From contig JAZJZX010000002.1 in the NCBI GenBank assembly GCA_040389445.1, forward strand, positions 1 through 64,000: a stretch of 64,000 bases of DNA, in the 5' to 3' direction. Source of the DNA: UBA5189 sp040389445. Its GTDB lineage: Bacteria; Chloroflexota; Limnocylindria; Limnocylindrales; CSP1-4. Each line of letters starts with the position of its first letter. The first letter of the stretch is position 1. Shown one piece after another: positions 47,158 to 56,582 of the stretch. The position numbers were made by a program, and so were the translations under genes. Under the pieces are notes generated by a model, which was not told the DNA's origin, made no database searches, and saw only the letters and a program-made list of their open reading frames with translations.

Positions 47158-47586
47158 GTGTTCACCGGCGAGTACCGGCACACGCTCGACGAAAAGGGAC
47201 GGCTGGCCGTCCCCGCGCGCTTTCGCGCGCAACTCGAGGACGGGATCGTGGTATCCCGCTGGATCGACGGCTGTCTGGCGATCCACACCCGCACCGGTTG
47301 GGACGCCCTGGCGGAGAAGATCGCGGCCCTGCCGATCACCGACGCCCCATCCCGCCTGTTCGGCCGAAGCATCTTCGCCGGCGCCACCGACGGTGAGCTG
47401 GATCGCCAGGGCCGGGTGCTGCTGCCGTCCTACCTTCGCGAAGGGATCGGGCTCGAGAACGAAGCCGTCGTCGTCGGTGCGCGGGATCACGCCGAGATCT
47501 GGGCCCCCGGCACGTGGGCCGAATACCGCCGGGCCATGGACGACCCACACGCCTTCGCGCAGGCGATCCAGGGCCTCGGGATCTAG
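47158..47586 (+). CDS. mraZ: Transcriptional regulator MraZ
   Basis: MraZ represses the dcw cluster through an AbrB-like double fold. The sequence has both SpoVT/AbrB-type repeats (FTGEYRHTLDEKGRLAVPAR and GATDGELDRQGRVLLPSYLR). GTG 47158 gives a 142-aa protein starting where family members normally start (MFxGEYxH), behind GGGTGG. ATG 47113 would add 15 residues. The operator of three AGTGG repeats lies at the transcription start. Confidence 0.93.
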   Translation: MFTGEYRHTLDEKGRLAVPARFRAQLEDGIVVSRWIDGCLAIHTRTGWDALAEKIAALPITDAPSRLFGRSIFAGATDGELDRQGRVLLPSYLREGIGLENEAVVVGARDHAEIWAPGTWAEYRRAMDDPHAFAQAIQGLGI

Positions 47587-47645
47587 ATGGACCACACGCG
47601 TCGCCAGGTCGTGGCTCGGATCCGACGAACGTCGGCCCGCTCGTG

Positions 47646-48593
47646 GTGAGTGGTGGACATGTGCCGGTTCTCATGGACGAGGTCGTGATGATGCTGGCAC
47701 CCGCCCCGGGGAGCCTGCAGATCGACGGCACGGTGGGCGCCGGCGGTCATGCCGAGCGAATCCTGGAGGCAACCGACCCTGATGGCCGCCTCCTCGGCCT
47801 GGATGCCGATGGGGCGGCCATCGCCAGAGTGCGCGACCGGCTGGCTCCGCGCTTCGGCGATCGCCTTCGCCTCCGCCAGGCGAATTTCCGCGACCTCGCG
47901 CGCGTCGCCCCGGCCGAGGGGTTCGGTGAGGTGGACGGCTGCTTCCTCGATCTCGGCCTGTCCAGCTACCAACTGGCCGATACGGATCGAGGCTTCGGGT
48001 TTCGGGCCGGCGGACCGCTCGACATGCGCTTCGATACGGCGCGCGGTGTCCCCGCCGCCGAACTCCTCGCTTCGCTCGATGCGCCGTCGCTGGCGGCACT
48101 CTTCCGTCGCTATGGCGAAGAGCCCTTCGCCGGTCGCATTGCCCGAGCCATCGTCGAGGCCCGGGCGACGACGCCGGTGGGCACGGCAGAGGAGCTCGCC
48201 GCGCTCATCGAACGGGTCGCCCCGTCGCGTGCCCCCGGACGTCGGCGGGTCCACCCGGCGACGCGGGTCTTTCAGGCCCTCCGGATCGCGGTCAACGAGG
48301 AGCTGGACGCGCTGTCCGATGGGCTCGCCGCCGCGCTCGACCTGTTGCGACCAGGCGGTCGGCTCGCGGTCCTCAGCTACCACTCCCTGGAGGACCGAAT
48401 TGTGAAGCACTTCTTCCAGGCCGAACGACGCGGCTGCATCTGTCCGCCCGAGGCGCCCGTGTGCGTCTGCGGCCGGGCCCCGCGGGTACGCCTCGTGACG
48501 CCCAGGGGAGTCGTGCCAGGGGAGGAGGAACTCGCCGTGAACCCCCGTGCACGGAGCGCTCGGCTCCGGGTTGCGGAACGCATCGCCGCCTAG
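47646..48593 (+). CDS. rsmH: 16S rRNA (cytosine(1402)-N(4))-methyltransferase
   Basis: RsmH methylates C1402 of 16S rRNA. The 315-aa sequence has HVPVLMDEV, the SAM motif DGTVGAGGHAERIL, CFLDLGLSSYQLAD, GPLDMRFD and the C-terminal SYHSLEDRIVKHFF. GTG 47646 gives the expected start MSGGHVPVL; GTG 47643 is one codon earlier. No ribosome-binding site is seen, so it probably depends on coupling to mraZ, 59 bp upstream. Confidence 0.94.
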   Translation: MSGGHVPVLMDEVVMMLAPAPGSLQIDGTVGAGGHAERILEATDPDGRLLGLDADGAAIARVRDRLAPRFGDRLRLRQANFRDLARVAPAEGFGEVDGCFLDLGLSSYQLADTDRGFGFRAGGPLDMRFDTARGVPAAELLASLDAPSLAALFRRYGEEPFAGRIARAIVEARATTPVGTAEELAALIERVAPSRAPGRRRVHPATRVFQALRIAVNEELDALSDGLAAALDLLRPGGRLAVLSYHSLEDRIVKHFFQAERRGCICPPEAPVCVCGRAPRVRLVTPRGVVPGEEELAVNPRARSARLRVAERIAA

Positions 48594-48655
48594 CCATCGC
48601 GATTTCGGATCGGCGGGGAGGAGCCGCCGGACGGCCATAGGGAGGAGGAGTCCCC

Positions 48656-48853
48656 ATGAGCAAGCGCCACCAGAGCAGCCGGCGTCGAGCCTACGGACGA
48701 CGACAGCACGAGGTGCATGAGCGTCATGATCGGCGCATCGATCGTGGCCGCCCGGAGGTGAACTGGGCTGAAGCCGCCGACGCGAGCCAGGCCGACCCGC
48801 TCGCCTTCATGGATCCGCGGGCGCCTCGCCTGCGGTTCGGGTTCGCCGACTGA
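48656..48853 (+). CDS. Unrecognised 65-aa basic protein inside the dcw cluster
   Basis: The frame has a very strong site (GGAGGAGGAG) before ATG 48656 and its stop overlaps the ftsL-like start (TGATG). The N-terminal half is rich in Arg, His and Ser (SKRHQSSRRRAYGRRQHEV). The C-terminal half is neutral, with WAEAADASQADPLAFMD. Position between rsmH and ftsL and tight translational coupling imply a role or co-regulation in cell division. I know no family for it. Confidence 0.75.
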   Translation: MSKRHQSSRRRAYGRRQHEVHERHDRRIDRGRPEVNWAEAADASQADPLAFMDPRAPRLRFGFAD

Positions 48854-49242
48854 TGGCCGTCTACCAGGGCGCCCGTCGACGCGGCTTCGAGCTTCCGCGA
48901 CCGGCCTTCGACCTCGGCCTTCCGCCTGCCTGGGCGCAGCGCCGAACGTCGTCCGAGGCCGGGCTGGTTCGTGCCGGGCGGCCGACGCGTGTGGGATCCA
49001 TCCTCGCGGCGATTGTCGTGGCATTCGTCCTCGCCTTCCTGTCCCTCAGTCAGAGCGTTCGCGTCTCCGCAACGAGCTACGACATCGTTCGGCTCGGGTC
49101 GGAATACGAGCGCCTGGCCGCCCTGCGGCAGGACCTTCGCTCCGACCTCGACCGGCTAGGCTCCGAGCCGGCGATCCGGAAGCTGGGATTGGACAACGGC
49201 CTCGGCCAGCTTGACGCGCCCCTGATCGTCCCAGCTCGATAG
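48853..49242 (+). CDS. FtsL-like cell division protein
   Basis: The 129-aa protein has a basic cytoplasmic start of about 48 residues, one membrane helix (SILAAIVVAFVLAFLSL) and a short extracytoplasmic coiled-coil (YDIVRLGSEYERLAALRQDLRSDLDRL). That is the FtsL/DivIC plan and it is in the FtsL position between rsmH and ftsI. FtsL joins FtsQ and the FtsW-FtsI synthase complex. The assignment rests on topology and place, since FtsL sequences diverge strongly. Confidence 0.85.
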   Translation: MAVYQGARRRGFELPRPAFDLGLPPAWAQRRTSSEAGLVRAGRPTRVGSILAAIVVAFVLAFLSLSQSVRVSATSYDIVRLGSEYERLAALRQDLRSDLDRLGSEPAIRKLGLDNGLGQLDAPLIVPAR

Positions 49243-49260
49243 CGCAGGCGGAGTCGAGCC

Positions 49261-51090
49261 GTGATCCTGGGACGGACGGATTCGCGCGGCCGCCTCGGCT
49301 TCCTGCTGCTGGTCTTCGTGCTGTTCGCCGGCGCCCTCGTCGCCCGCCTCGGCTGGTGGCAGATCGCGCGGCGCGACGACCTTGCGGGCAGCGCGCAGCG
49401 GCAGATCTACCTCCGCACCGAGGTGCCTGCCGTCCGTGGGGCGATCTATGACCGGAGCGGGACCGTCGTCCTGGCCGACAGCGTCACGCGCGATCGGCTG
49501 ATCGCGAACCCGAAGCGGCTGACGGCGCGTGATCGAGAGGCGCTGGTCAACCTGCTCGTCGAGCGTTTGGGCCTGGACGCAACTGCCACCGCTGCAATCC
49601 GTGATCGCCTGTCGAGCGACCGTACCTATGTGGTCGCGGCGCGGGACCTCGCCCCGGAGGACACGGACGCGATCGTGACCGCGGCGCAGGCCATGGGAAT
49701 CGCCGGGCTCAGCGTCGAGTCGGCGCAGGTCAGGCTCTACCCGCAGTCTGGCGGCGGGCCGCTGACCTCGCTGGCCGCCCACCTCCTCGGGTTCGTCAAT
49801 CGAGAGGGATCCGGCCAGTACGGCATCGAGCAGTACTACCAGGATCTCCTCGCCGGGTCGCCGACCGTCGTCGAGTCGGACCGGGATGCGAACGGCCAGC
49901 CCGTGCGCGAGACGCAGCACATCGTGAGCGCCGGCACGCCGGGCTCCGATCTGAGCCTGACCATCGACGCCGGCCTTCAGCTGGCCGTGGAGCAGGAGGT
50001 CATGGCGGCCTGGGTCGCCGATCAGGCAAGGAGCGTGTCGGCAATCGTCATCGATCCGTACACCGGCGCGATCCTCGCCGAAGCCACCTATCCGTCGTAT
50101 GACGCCAACGATTACGCCACGGTCGCCTCGGTTGACCCGGGTCGGTTCATCGATCCGGTGATCGCCGAGGTCTACGAGCCCGGATCGGTCTTCAAGATGC
50201 TCACGGTCATCGCCGGCCTCGAGTCGGGGACGGTCACCATGAGCACGGAGATCAATGACACCGGGACGCTCAAGCTCGACAAAGGCAGGACGAAGGTCGA
50301 CGATGCGGATCGCAGGGCGATGGGCGTCATGCGGCTCGAGGATGCGATCGCCTATTCCCGGAACGTCGTTGCCGCCAAGGTGGCGCTCGGCCTGGCACCT
50401 ACCACCCAGGACGCCGCGGAGGCGCTTTACGAGGTCTGGACCCGGCTCGGGTTCGGCACGAGGACGGGCATCGACGTCGCCGGCGAAGTTGCCGGTCTCG
50501 TCCGCAACCCCGCCGACAAGCCCTGGCGCGAGATCGATCTCGCGAACGGCAGTTTCGGACAGGGGGTCGCCGTCACGCCGCTCCAGCTGGCGGCCGCCTA
50601 CGCGGCCATGGTCAATGGCGGCACGCTCGTGTCACCGCATGTCGTCGGGGCGATCGACGGCCAGCCGGTGACCGTGACGGACCGCGGACGCGTCCTGGAA
50701 CCGAGCCTGTCCCCGATTCTCACGCAACTCATGAACCACGTCGTGACGTCCGTCCCGTTCTATCGCGATCGAACCCTGATCCCCGGGTACGACGTCGGCG
50801 GCAAGACGGGTACGGCGCAGATCTGGGATACGGCGGCGGGCGACTGGAAGTCCGGCGTGTTCAACTTCTCATTTGTCGGGTTTGTCGGCCGCCGCGTCGC
50901 GAACCCCGACCTCGTTATCTCGGTGCTCATCAACGAAGGGCGACCGAGCGTGCGGCGCGTCGGCCAGCTGGCCATGCCGGCGATGTCGTTCGAACTCTTC
51001 AGGCGGATCGCCACGGACGCGATGGCCATCCCGGGATTGCTTCCCGAGCTTCCGCCGCTTCAGGCGCCGTCCGGCCGGCTCGGCGACTGA
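49261..51090 (+). CDS. ftsI: Peptidoglycan D,D-transpeptidase FtsI (class B PBP)
   Basis: The 609-aa septal transpeptidase has an N-terminal membrane helix (LGFLLLVFVLFAGALVARL), a dimerisation domain and a penicillin-binding domain. The domain has SVFK (catalytic Ser 309, Lys 312), SRN (in YSRNVVAAKV) and KTG (Lys 515). It crosslinks septal peptidoglycan with FtsW. The neighbouring gene is murF, not the usual murE. Confidence 0.95.
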   Translation: MILGRTDSRGRLGFLLLVFVLFAGALVARLGWWQIARRDDLAGSAQRQIYLRTEVPAVRGAIYDRSGTVVLADSVTRDRLIANPKRLTARDREALVNLLVERLGLDATATAAIRDRLSSDRTYVVAARDLAPEDTDAIVTAAQAMGIAGLSVESAQVRLYPQSGGGPLTSLAAHLLGFVNREGSGQYGIEQYYQDLLAGSPTVVESDRDANGQPVRETQHIVSAGTPGSDLSLTIDAGLQLAVEQEVMAAWVADQARSVSAIVIDPYTGAILAEATYPSYDANDYATVASVDPGRFIDPVIAEVYEPGSVFKMLTVIAGLESGTVTMSTEINDTGTLKLDKGRTKVDDADRRAMGVMRLEDAIAYSRNVVAAKVALGLAPTTQDAAEALYEVWTRLGFGTRTGIDVAGEVAGLVRNPADKPWREIDLANGSFGQGVAVTPLQLAAAYAAMVNGGTLVSPHVVGAIDGQPVTVTDRGRVLEPSLSPILTQLMNHVVTSVPFYRDRTLIPGYDVGGKTGTAQIWDTAAGDWKSGVFNFSFVGFVGRRVANPDLVISVLINEGRPSVRRVGQLAMPAMSFELFRRIATDAMAIPGLLPELPPLQAPSGRLGD

Positions 51091-51221
51091 GCGCGATGTC
51101 GCGGTCACACCCGTCGCCCGCGCAGTTCGATCGGTATGCCACACTTCGGGACGTGTCCGACGCCTCGACGTCATCGCAAGCCGGTCGCAGCGCACCGGCC
51201 AAGGGTGTGCGGCACGAATCC

Positions 51222-52610
51222 ATGTCGGCGGGTGATCTCGTCACCTGGACGGCCGGCCGCCTGATCCGGGACTCCCATCGGCTGATCCACGGGGCTGCCG
51301 TCGATTCACGACTGGTTCGGCCCGGAGAGCTGTTCGTGGCCCTCCCGGGTGAGCGCACAGACGGCCATCGCTTTCTCCGGGATGCCGTCGTGGCGGGGGC
51401 AGCAGCCGTGCTGGTGGGGGTCGAGCCCGATGCGGCGACCCTGGCGGCGGTGGGCGACGTCACGATCGTCGTGGTGTCCGAGCCGCTGGCCGCGCTCCAC
51501 GCTGTCGCCGCCGGTTGGCGGGCGCAGTTCAGTCCACTTGTCGTGGGCGTGACGGGCAGCATCGCCAAGACGTCCACCAAGGAAGCGATCGCCAGCGTGC
51601 TGAGCACGCGCGGCCGCACGCTGCGAACCGAGGGAAATCAGAACAACGAAATCGGCGTACCGCTCGCGCTGCTCCGGCTGGGTCCCGACGACGTCAACGC
51701 GGTCCTGGAGATGGGGATGTACGTGGGTGGCGAGATCGCCCACCTGGCCGAGCTCGCCCGTCCGGAGATCGGCGTCGTGACGGCCATTCTCGGGGTGCAC
51801 CTCAGCCGGATCGGATCGATCGAGGCAGTGGAGAACGCCAAGGCCGAGCTGGTCGAGGCGCTGCCGGCACATGGCGTGGCGGTCCTCAATGCGGACGACC
51901 CCCGCGTCCGGAGGCTCGCGTCGCGGACGCCGGCGCGCGCCGTGACCTATGGGTTTGCCGCCGACGCCCACATCGGAGCGGCCCAGATACGGTCCGCTGG
52001 AACCGGGGGAATGGGCTTTCAGCTCAGGGCTGCCGGACCGCGAGGCGTCGAGCGGCTTTCGGTTGCGATCCCTACGTTCGGCCGGCTGTCCGTCCACAAC
52101 GCGCTCGCCGCTGCCGCTGTCGGCATCGCCGCCGGCATGAGCCTGGAGGAGGTTGCCTCCGCCCTGTCGAGCGGCTGGTCGGCTCCGCATCGCGGCCAGC
52201 TGATCACGCTCGGCGGGCTCACCATCGTGGATGACAGCTACAACGCTTCGCCGGCGTCCATGCATGCCGCGCTCGACCTGCTCGCAGGCCTGCCCGGGCG
52301 CCGGGTGGCCGTCCTCGGCGAGATGTTCGAGCTCGGCGATGACACCGAAGCCGGCCACCGCAGCACGGGTGCCGCCGCCGCCGCCTCGTGTGCTCTGCTG
52401 ATCACCGTCGGCCACGGCGCGGCCGGCATCGCGGCCGGGGCGCGGGACGCGGGTATGGCTCCCGGGGCGATCGTCGAGACGGCCGATCGAGCATCCGCCC
52501 TCGCTGCACTCGAAGCCCGGATCGCCCCGGGGGACGTCGTGCTGGTGAAGGCGTCCCGGGGCGCCGAACTCGATCTTCTGGTCGACGCCCTCCGAGGGTC
52601 ACGGTCGTGA
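51222..52610 (+). CDS. murF: UDP-N-acetylmuramoyl-tripeptide--D-alanyl-D-alanine ligase
   Basis: MurF adds D-Ala-D-Ala to the UDP-MurNAc tripeptide. The 462-aa form starting at ATG 51222 matches the family start (MSAGDLVTWTAGRL); an open frame to 51096 adds 42 Ser/Ala-rich residues. Motifs are the ATP loop GVTGSIAKTSTKE (about 109-121, with Ile-Ala instead of the usual Asn-Gly), NNEIGVPL, DDSYNASPASM and LGEMFELGD. It overlaps mraY by 4 bp. Confidence 0.93.
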   Translation: MSAGDLVTWTAGRLIRDSHRLIHGAAVDSRLVRPGELFVALPGERTDGHRFLRDAVVAGAAAVLVGVEPDAATLAAVGDVTIVVVSEPLAALHAVAAGWRAQFSPLVVGVTGSIAKTSTKEAIASVLSTRGRTLRTEGNQNNEIGVPLALLRLGPDDVNAVLEMGMYVGGEIAHLAELARPEIGVVTAILGVHLSRIGSIEAVENAKAELVEALPAHGVAVLNADDPRVRRLASRTPARAVTYGFAADAHIGAAQIRSAGTGGMGFQLRAAGPRGVERLSVAIPTFGRLSVHNALAAAAVGIAAGMSLEEVASALSSGWSAPHRGQLITLGGLTIVDDSYNASPASMHAALDLLAGLPGRRVAVLGEMFELGDDTEAGHRSTGAAAAASCALLITVGHGAAGIAAGARDAGMAPGAIVETADRASALAALEARIAPGDVVLVKASRGAELDLLVDALRGSRS

Positions 52611-53611
52611 CGGTCGAGCTCATCCAGGGCCTGCTACTCGCCTTCGCGCTGGTGGTGATCCTCATGCCCTCGTACATCCGGCTGCTCCGGGCCGTCGGCA
52701 TGGGAAAGCGGATCCGGGCCGAGGGGCCGGAGGCCCACCTCTCCAAGGGCGGGACGCCCACGATGGGCGGCCTGCTGATCATCGTCGTGGTGCTCGTGCT
52801 GTTCTATCTGCTCCGCGGCTTTCCGCAGCGGGCCATCATCGCCCCGCTCGCCACGCTGCTGCTCGTGGGCGTGCTGGGTGCCGTGGACGACTTCCTGAAT
52901 GCCCGAACGGGGGAGGGGATCCGGGCGCGCCACAAGATCCTGTGGCTGGTGGTGGTCGCGGCCGTCGTGGCGTTCCAGATCCAGTCGACCTATTCGATCG
53001 ACGAAATTGCCGTGCCCTTCATCGGAGCGGTCGGGATCGCGCCATGGATCTTCGTCGTCTTCGCGGCGTTCGCCATCATCGCCGCCAGCAACGGCGTCAA
53101 CCTCACCGATGGGCTCGACGGTCTGGCCGGCGGGACCCTGATCTTCGCGTACGTCGCGTTCATGCTGATCGCGCTGCTCAACGTGGTGCCGCAGCCCGAC
53201 GGGACGCTCGGGAACCAGCCCAACCTGGCCTTCCTGTGTGCCCTGATCATCGGCGCACTGCTCGGATTCCTGTGGTTCAACGTGCACCCCGCCCAGATCT
53301 TCATGGGCGATTCCGGTTCACTGGCGCTCGGGGCCACGCTCGCCGTCATCGCCCTGATCACCGGCCAGATCCTGGTCCTGCCGTTGATCGGGTTGGTCTT
53401 CGTGGTCGAGACCGCCTCGGACATCATCCAGATCGGGTGCTACAAACTCACCGGGGGAAAGCGCGTCTTCAAGATGGCGCCGCTGCATCATCACTTCGAG
53501 CTGTCGGGCTGGGATGAGGAGAAGATCACGCTGCGATTCTGGATCGTCGGGATCCTGGCCGGCCTCCTCGGCGTGACGCTCTTCCTCGCCTCGATCGACC
53601 AGCTGTCCTGA
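52607..53611 (+). CDS. mraY: Phospho-N-acetylmuramoyl-pentapeptide-transferase
   Basis: MraY makes lipid I by transferring phospho-MurNAc-pentapeptide to undecaprenyl phosphate. The 334-aa membrane protein has about ten helices and the diagnostic loops KGGTPTMGG, GAVDDFLNAR, NLTDGLDGLAGG, FMGDSGSLALG and APLHHHFELSGW. GTG 52607 overlaps the murF stop; its own stop overlaps murD by one base. Confidence 0.96.
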   Translation: MTVELIQGLLLAFALVVILMPSYIRLLRAVGMGKRIRAEGPEAHLSKGGTPTMGGLLIIVVVLVLFYLLRGFPQRAIIAPLATLLLVGVLGAVDDFLNARTGEGIRARHKILWLVVVAAVVAFQIQSTYSIDEIAVPFIGAVGIAPWIFVVFAAFAIIAASNGVNLTDGLDGLAGGTLIFAYVAFMLIALLNVVPQPDGTLGNQPNLAFLCALIIGALLGFLWFNVHPAQIFMGDSGSLALGATLAVIALITGQILVLPLIGLVFVVETASDIIQIGCYKLTGGKRVFKMAPLHHHFELSGWDEEKITLRFWIVGILAGLLGVTLFLASIDQLS

Positions 53612-55227
53612 TGACCATGACCCATCTGCCTTCGACCCACGACGGACCCATCGACGTCGATGCCCTGTCGATGGATGCCATTCGAGCCGGCGCCCTGCGG
53701 GGGCGCCCGGTCACGGTGCTCGGGTGCGCACGCACGGGCATCGCGGCGGCCCGGTTCCTGATCGACGCGGGGGCGATCGTCACCATCTACGACGGCCGGC
53801 CGAGGGCCGACCTCGCCTCTGCGATCTCCGGGCTCGAAGGTCGCTCGGTGACGCTCGCGCTCGGTCCGGAGATCGACGCGGCGTCGACCTGGGCGGGTGC
53901 CTCGCTCGTCGTCACCTCGCCCTCGATCACGCCCGACTTCCCGACCACCGAGCCGGTCCTGCGGGGCGCGCTGGTGGACCTTGTGGCTGCACGCGCGGCG
54001 GCCGCGCCGGGCGCGCCTTCGTTGATCTCGGAAGCCGATCTCTTCCTCCGGCTCTGTCCCGCGCCGACCATCGGCGTCACGGGCACGAAGGGCAAGACCA
54101 CGACCGCCTCGTTCACCGCCGCCGTTCTGGCCGGGCAGTCGGCCCACCCCGTGGCGCTGGGCGGGAACATCGGCGTTCCGCTGGTCGAGCGACTCCACGA
54201 ACTGACCCCCGATCATCGCGTCGTCATCGAGTTGTCCGAGCTCCAGCTCCCGACCCTGTCGCGGGGCACGACTGTCGCGGTCTACACGAACGTCACATCC
54301 GATCATCTCGACCGACACGGATCCGTGCCGGCGTACCGGCGCGTGAAGCGGCTCCTGGCCGAGCTGGTTGATCCGGACGGGGCCCTGGTCCTCAATGCCG
54401 AGGACCCGGTCGTGGCCGCCTATGCGGGCCTCGGTACCGCAGCCACGGTCCTCTACCGACTCGAGCGACCGATGCCCGGAGGGGTCGGAGTCGTGGATGG
54501 CTGGATCGTGGCGGCCGGAATCCAGCGACTGCCGCTCGCCGGCGGCGGAGCAGCCGCCACGGGCCCCGGCGGGCGGATCATGCCGGTCGATGAGCTGGCC
54601 ATTCCGGGCCGTCACAACGTACGCAACGCCCTCGCCGGGATCGCGACCGCGCTGCTCTTCGGGGTCGCCCCGGATGCCATCCGGCGCGAGGCGGGTCTCT
54701 TCACGGGCGTCGAGCACCGTCTCGAGACGGTCGCCGTCATCGATGGCGTCCGTTACGTCAACGACTCGCAGGGAACCCAGCCGGACGCGGTGATGGCGGC
54801 GCTCGAGGCATTTCCGCCGCCGATCGTGCTGATCGCCGGCGGGCGCGACAAGGGTGTCGACCTGCGTCCGCTGGCCGAGGCGGTGGCGGCCAGGACGACA
54901 GCCGCGGTGTTGCTGGGCGAGTCGGCCGACTCCATGGAGGCGCTCTTCGCGAAAGCAGGTCTACGGCACATCGAGCGAGCCGATTCGATGGCAGCGGCGG
55001 TCGCTCAGGCCGCCCGCCTCGCGACCCAGGCCAGACAAGCCGCCGGCGACCCTGGCAGTGGCCCAACCGGCCGATTGGCGACCGTGCTCCTCTCACCGGC
55101 CGCGGCCAGCTTCGACATGTTCGTCGACTATGCCGCTCGGGGTCGGGCGTTCAAGCAGGCCGTTGCTGCATTGGCGGACGGTGCTTCACCGTTTCCCGAG
55201 CCAACCCCGCCGGGTGAGGCCAGCTGA
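53611..55227 (+). CDS. murD: UDP-N-acetylmuramoyl-L-alanine--D-glutamate ligase
   Basis: MurD adds D-glutamate to UDP-MurNAc-L-Ala. The sequence has the N-terminal VLGCARTGIAAARFL, the ATP loop GVTGTKGKTTTASF, SELQLPTL, NVTSDHLDRHG and GGRDKGVDL. At 538 aa it is longer than typical (about 450), owing to an N-terminal extension of roughly 30 residues and Ala/Gly-rich insertions near 305 and 470. It is fused by overlap to both neighbours. Confidence 0.93.
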   Translation: MTMTHLPSTHDGPIDVDALSMDAIRAGALRGRPVTVLGCARTGIAAARFLIDAGAIVTIYDGRPRADLASAISGLEGRSVTLALGPEIDAASTWAGASLVVTSPSITPDFPTTEPVLRGALVDLVAARAAAAPGAPSLISEADLFLRLCPAPTIGVTGTKGKTTTASFTAAVLAGQSAHPVALGGNIGVPLVERLHELTPDHRVVIELSELQLPTLSRGTTVAVYTNVTSDHLDRHGSVPAYRRVKRLLAELVDPDGALVLNAEDPVVAAYAGLGTAATVLYRLERPMPGGVGVVDGWIVAAGIQRLPLAGGGAAATGPGGRIMPVDELAIPGRHNVRNALAGIATALLFGVAPDAIRREAGLFTGVEHRLETVAVIDGVRYVNDSQGTQPDAVMAALEAFPPPIVLIAGGRDKGVDLRPLAEAVAARTTAAVLLGESADSMEALFAKAGLRHIERADSMAAAVAQAARLATQARQAAGDPGSGPTGRLATVLLSPAAASFDMFVDYAARGRAFKQAVAALADGASPFPEPTPPGEAS

Positions 55228-56582
55228 TGGGACTCGCCGGACGATCGTTGCCCCGCGCCGTCGATGCCGGCGGGCCCCGCAGCGGTGGTCGAACCGGGGC
55301 CGGCAAGGCCGAGGCCGGGGCGTACGCGCGTGGCCGCCGCCACGGCGCCCGGGCCAGGACCGACGTCCTCCAGCGCGCACGGCATCAGCCGGATTGGTCG
55401 ATCCTCGTCGCGGTGGTCGCCCTCGCGGCCATCGGCATCCTGATGGTCTACTCGTCGTCGGCGATGCGGTCGTATATCCAGCAGGACGACTCTTTGGCGA
55501 TCGTGGGCCCGCAGATCCTGTGGGCCGCGCTCGGGCTGATCGCGATGCTCGTGATGATGCGGATCGACTATCGAATCCTGCGCCTGGTGTCCCTGCCCGC
55601 ATACATCGTCGGGGTCATCTTCCTGATCCTGGTCTTCGTGCCCAGCCTCAACCGCGTGGTCGGCGGCAGTGCCCGCTGGGTGGCCCTCGGGCCGCTTCCC
55701 GCGATCCATCCCGCCGAGATCGCAAAACTGACCATGATCATCTATCTCGCCCACTGGATGGCCTCCCGAGGGACCCGGATCCGCGGGATTCGGAGCGGAA
55801 CCGTGCCGTTCCTGTTGATCTCGCTCCCCATCATCGGCCTCGTCTTCAAGGAGCCGGACCTCGGCACGACAACGGTCATCGCCGCCACGGCGTTCACGAT
55901 GTTCTTCGTCGCCGGCGCACGGCTCTGGCAGTTCGGTGCCATGGCCGTCCTGGGCGTCCTGGGCGCCATCGTGGTCGGCCTTCGGGATTATCAGATCACG
56001 CGGATACGCACGTTCATCGACCCCTGGCAGGACCAGCTGGGAGCCGGCTTCCACACGATCCAGGGCCTCCTCGCGCTGGGTCTCGGCGGTCTCTTCGGGG
56101 CGGGGCTGGGCGAGTCCAAGCTGGCCGGCGGCCTGTACCTGCCAAACGCCTGGAACGATTTCATCTTCGCGATCGTCGGCGAGGAGTTCGGGCTCATCGG
56201 AGCGGCCACGGTGGTCGGGCTGTTCGTCGTCCTCGCCTATGCCGGCATGCGCACCGCCATGCGGGCGCCGGACACCTTCGGCGCCCTCCTGGCCACTGGA
56301 ATCACCGCCTGGCTGTGTATCCAGGCATTCATCAACATCGGCGTCGTCGTCGCCATCCTGCCGGTGACCGGGATCACGCTCCCGTTCATCAGCGCTGGCG
56401 GCTCGTCGTTGATCATCAGCTTTGCCGCCGTCGGGATCCTCCTGTCGATCTCGCGCGAGACGGTCGAGCGCAGCACTCAGGAGCCAGATGCATCTGCTGA
56501 TCGCGGGCGGGGGAACCGGGGGGCACATCTACCCGGCCCTGGCCGTCGTGGACGCGCTGCGCCGCCGACCGAATCCGCCTGA
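55227..56582 (+). CDS. ftsW: Peptidoglycan glycosyltransferase FtsW (SEDS family)
   Basis: The 451-aa SEDS protein polymerises septal glycan strands with FtsI. It has about ten membrane helices, a catalytic-site aspartate in KEPDLGTTTVI, the NAWNDFIFAIVGEEFGLIG loop and a C-terminal TLPFISAGGSSLI. A basic 55-residue cytoplasmic N-terminus precedes helix 1. The reading frame continues 95 bp into murG with an Arg/Gly-rich tail, an unusually large overlap. Confidence 0.94.
   Translation: MGLAGRSLPRAVDAGGPRSGGRTGAGKAEAGAYARGRRHGARARTDVLQRARHQPDWSILVAVVALAAIGILMVYSSSAMRSYIQQDDSLAIVGPQILWAALGLIAMLVMMRIDYRILRLVSLPAYIVGVIFLILVFVPSLNRVVGGSARWVALGPLPAIHPAEIAKLTMIIYLAHWMASRGTRIRGIRSGTVPFLLISLPIIGLVFKEPDLGTTTVIAATAFTMFFVAGARLWQFGAMAVLGVLGAIVVGLRDYQITRIRTFIDPWQDQLGAGFHTIQGLLALGLGGLFGAGLGESKLAGGLYLPNAWNDFIFAIVGEEFGLIGAATVVGLFVVLAYAGMRTAMRAPDTFGALLATGITAWLCIQAFINIGVVVAILPVTGITLPFISAGGSSLIISFAAVGILLSISRETVERSTQEPDASADRGRGNRGAHLPGPGRRGRAAPPTESA

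Noticed and set aside
46827..47387. Minus-strand frame covering the dcw promoter and mraZ start
   Set aside because: It runs opposite the MraZ operator and coding sequence, contains duplicated repeat-derived residues and matches no family.
55128..56528. 466-codon minus-strand frame opposite ftsW
   Set aside because: Antisense to a membrane protein with SEDS motifs; Asp/Arg/Gln-rich composition is typical of the complement of hydrophobic codons.
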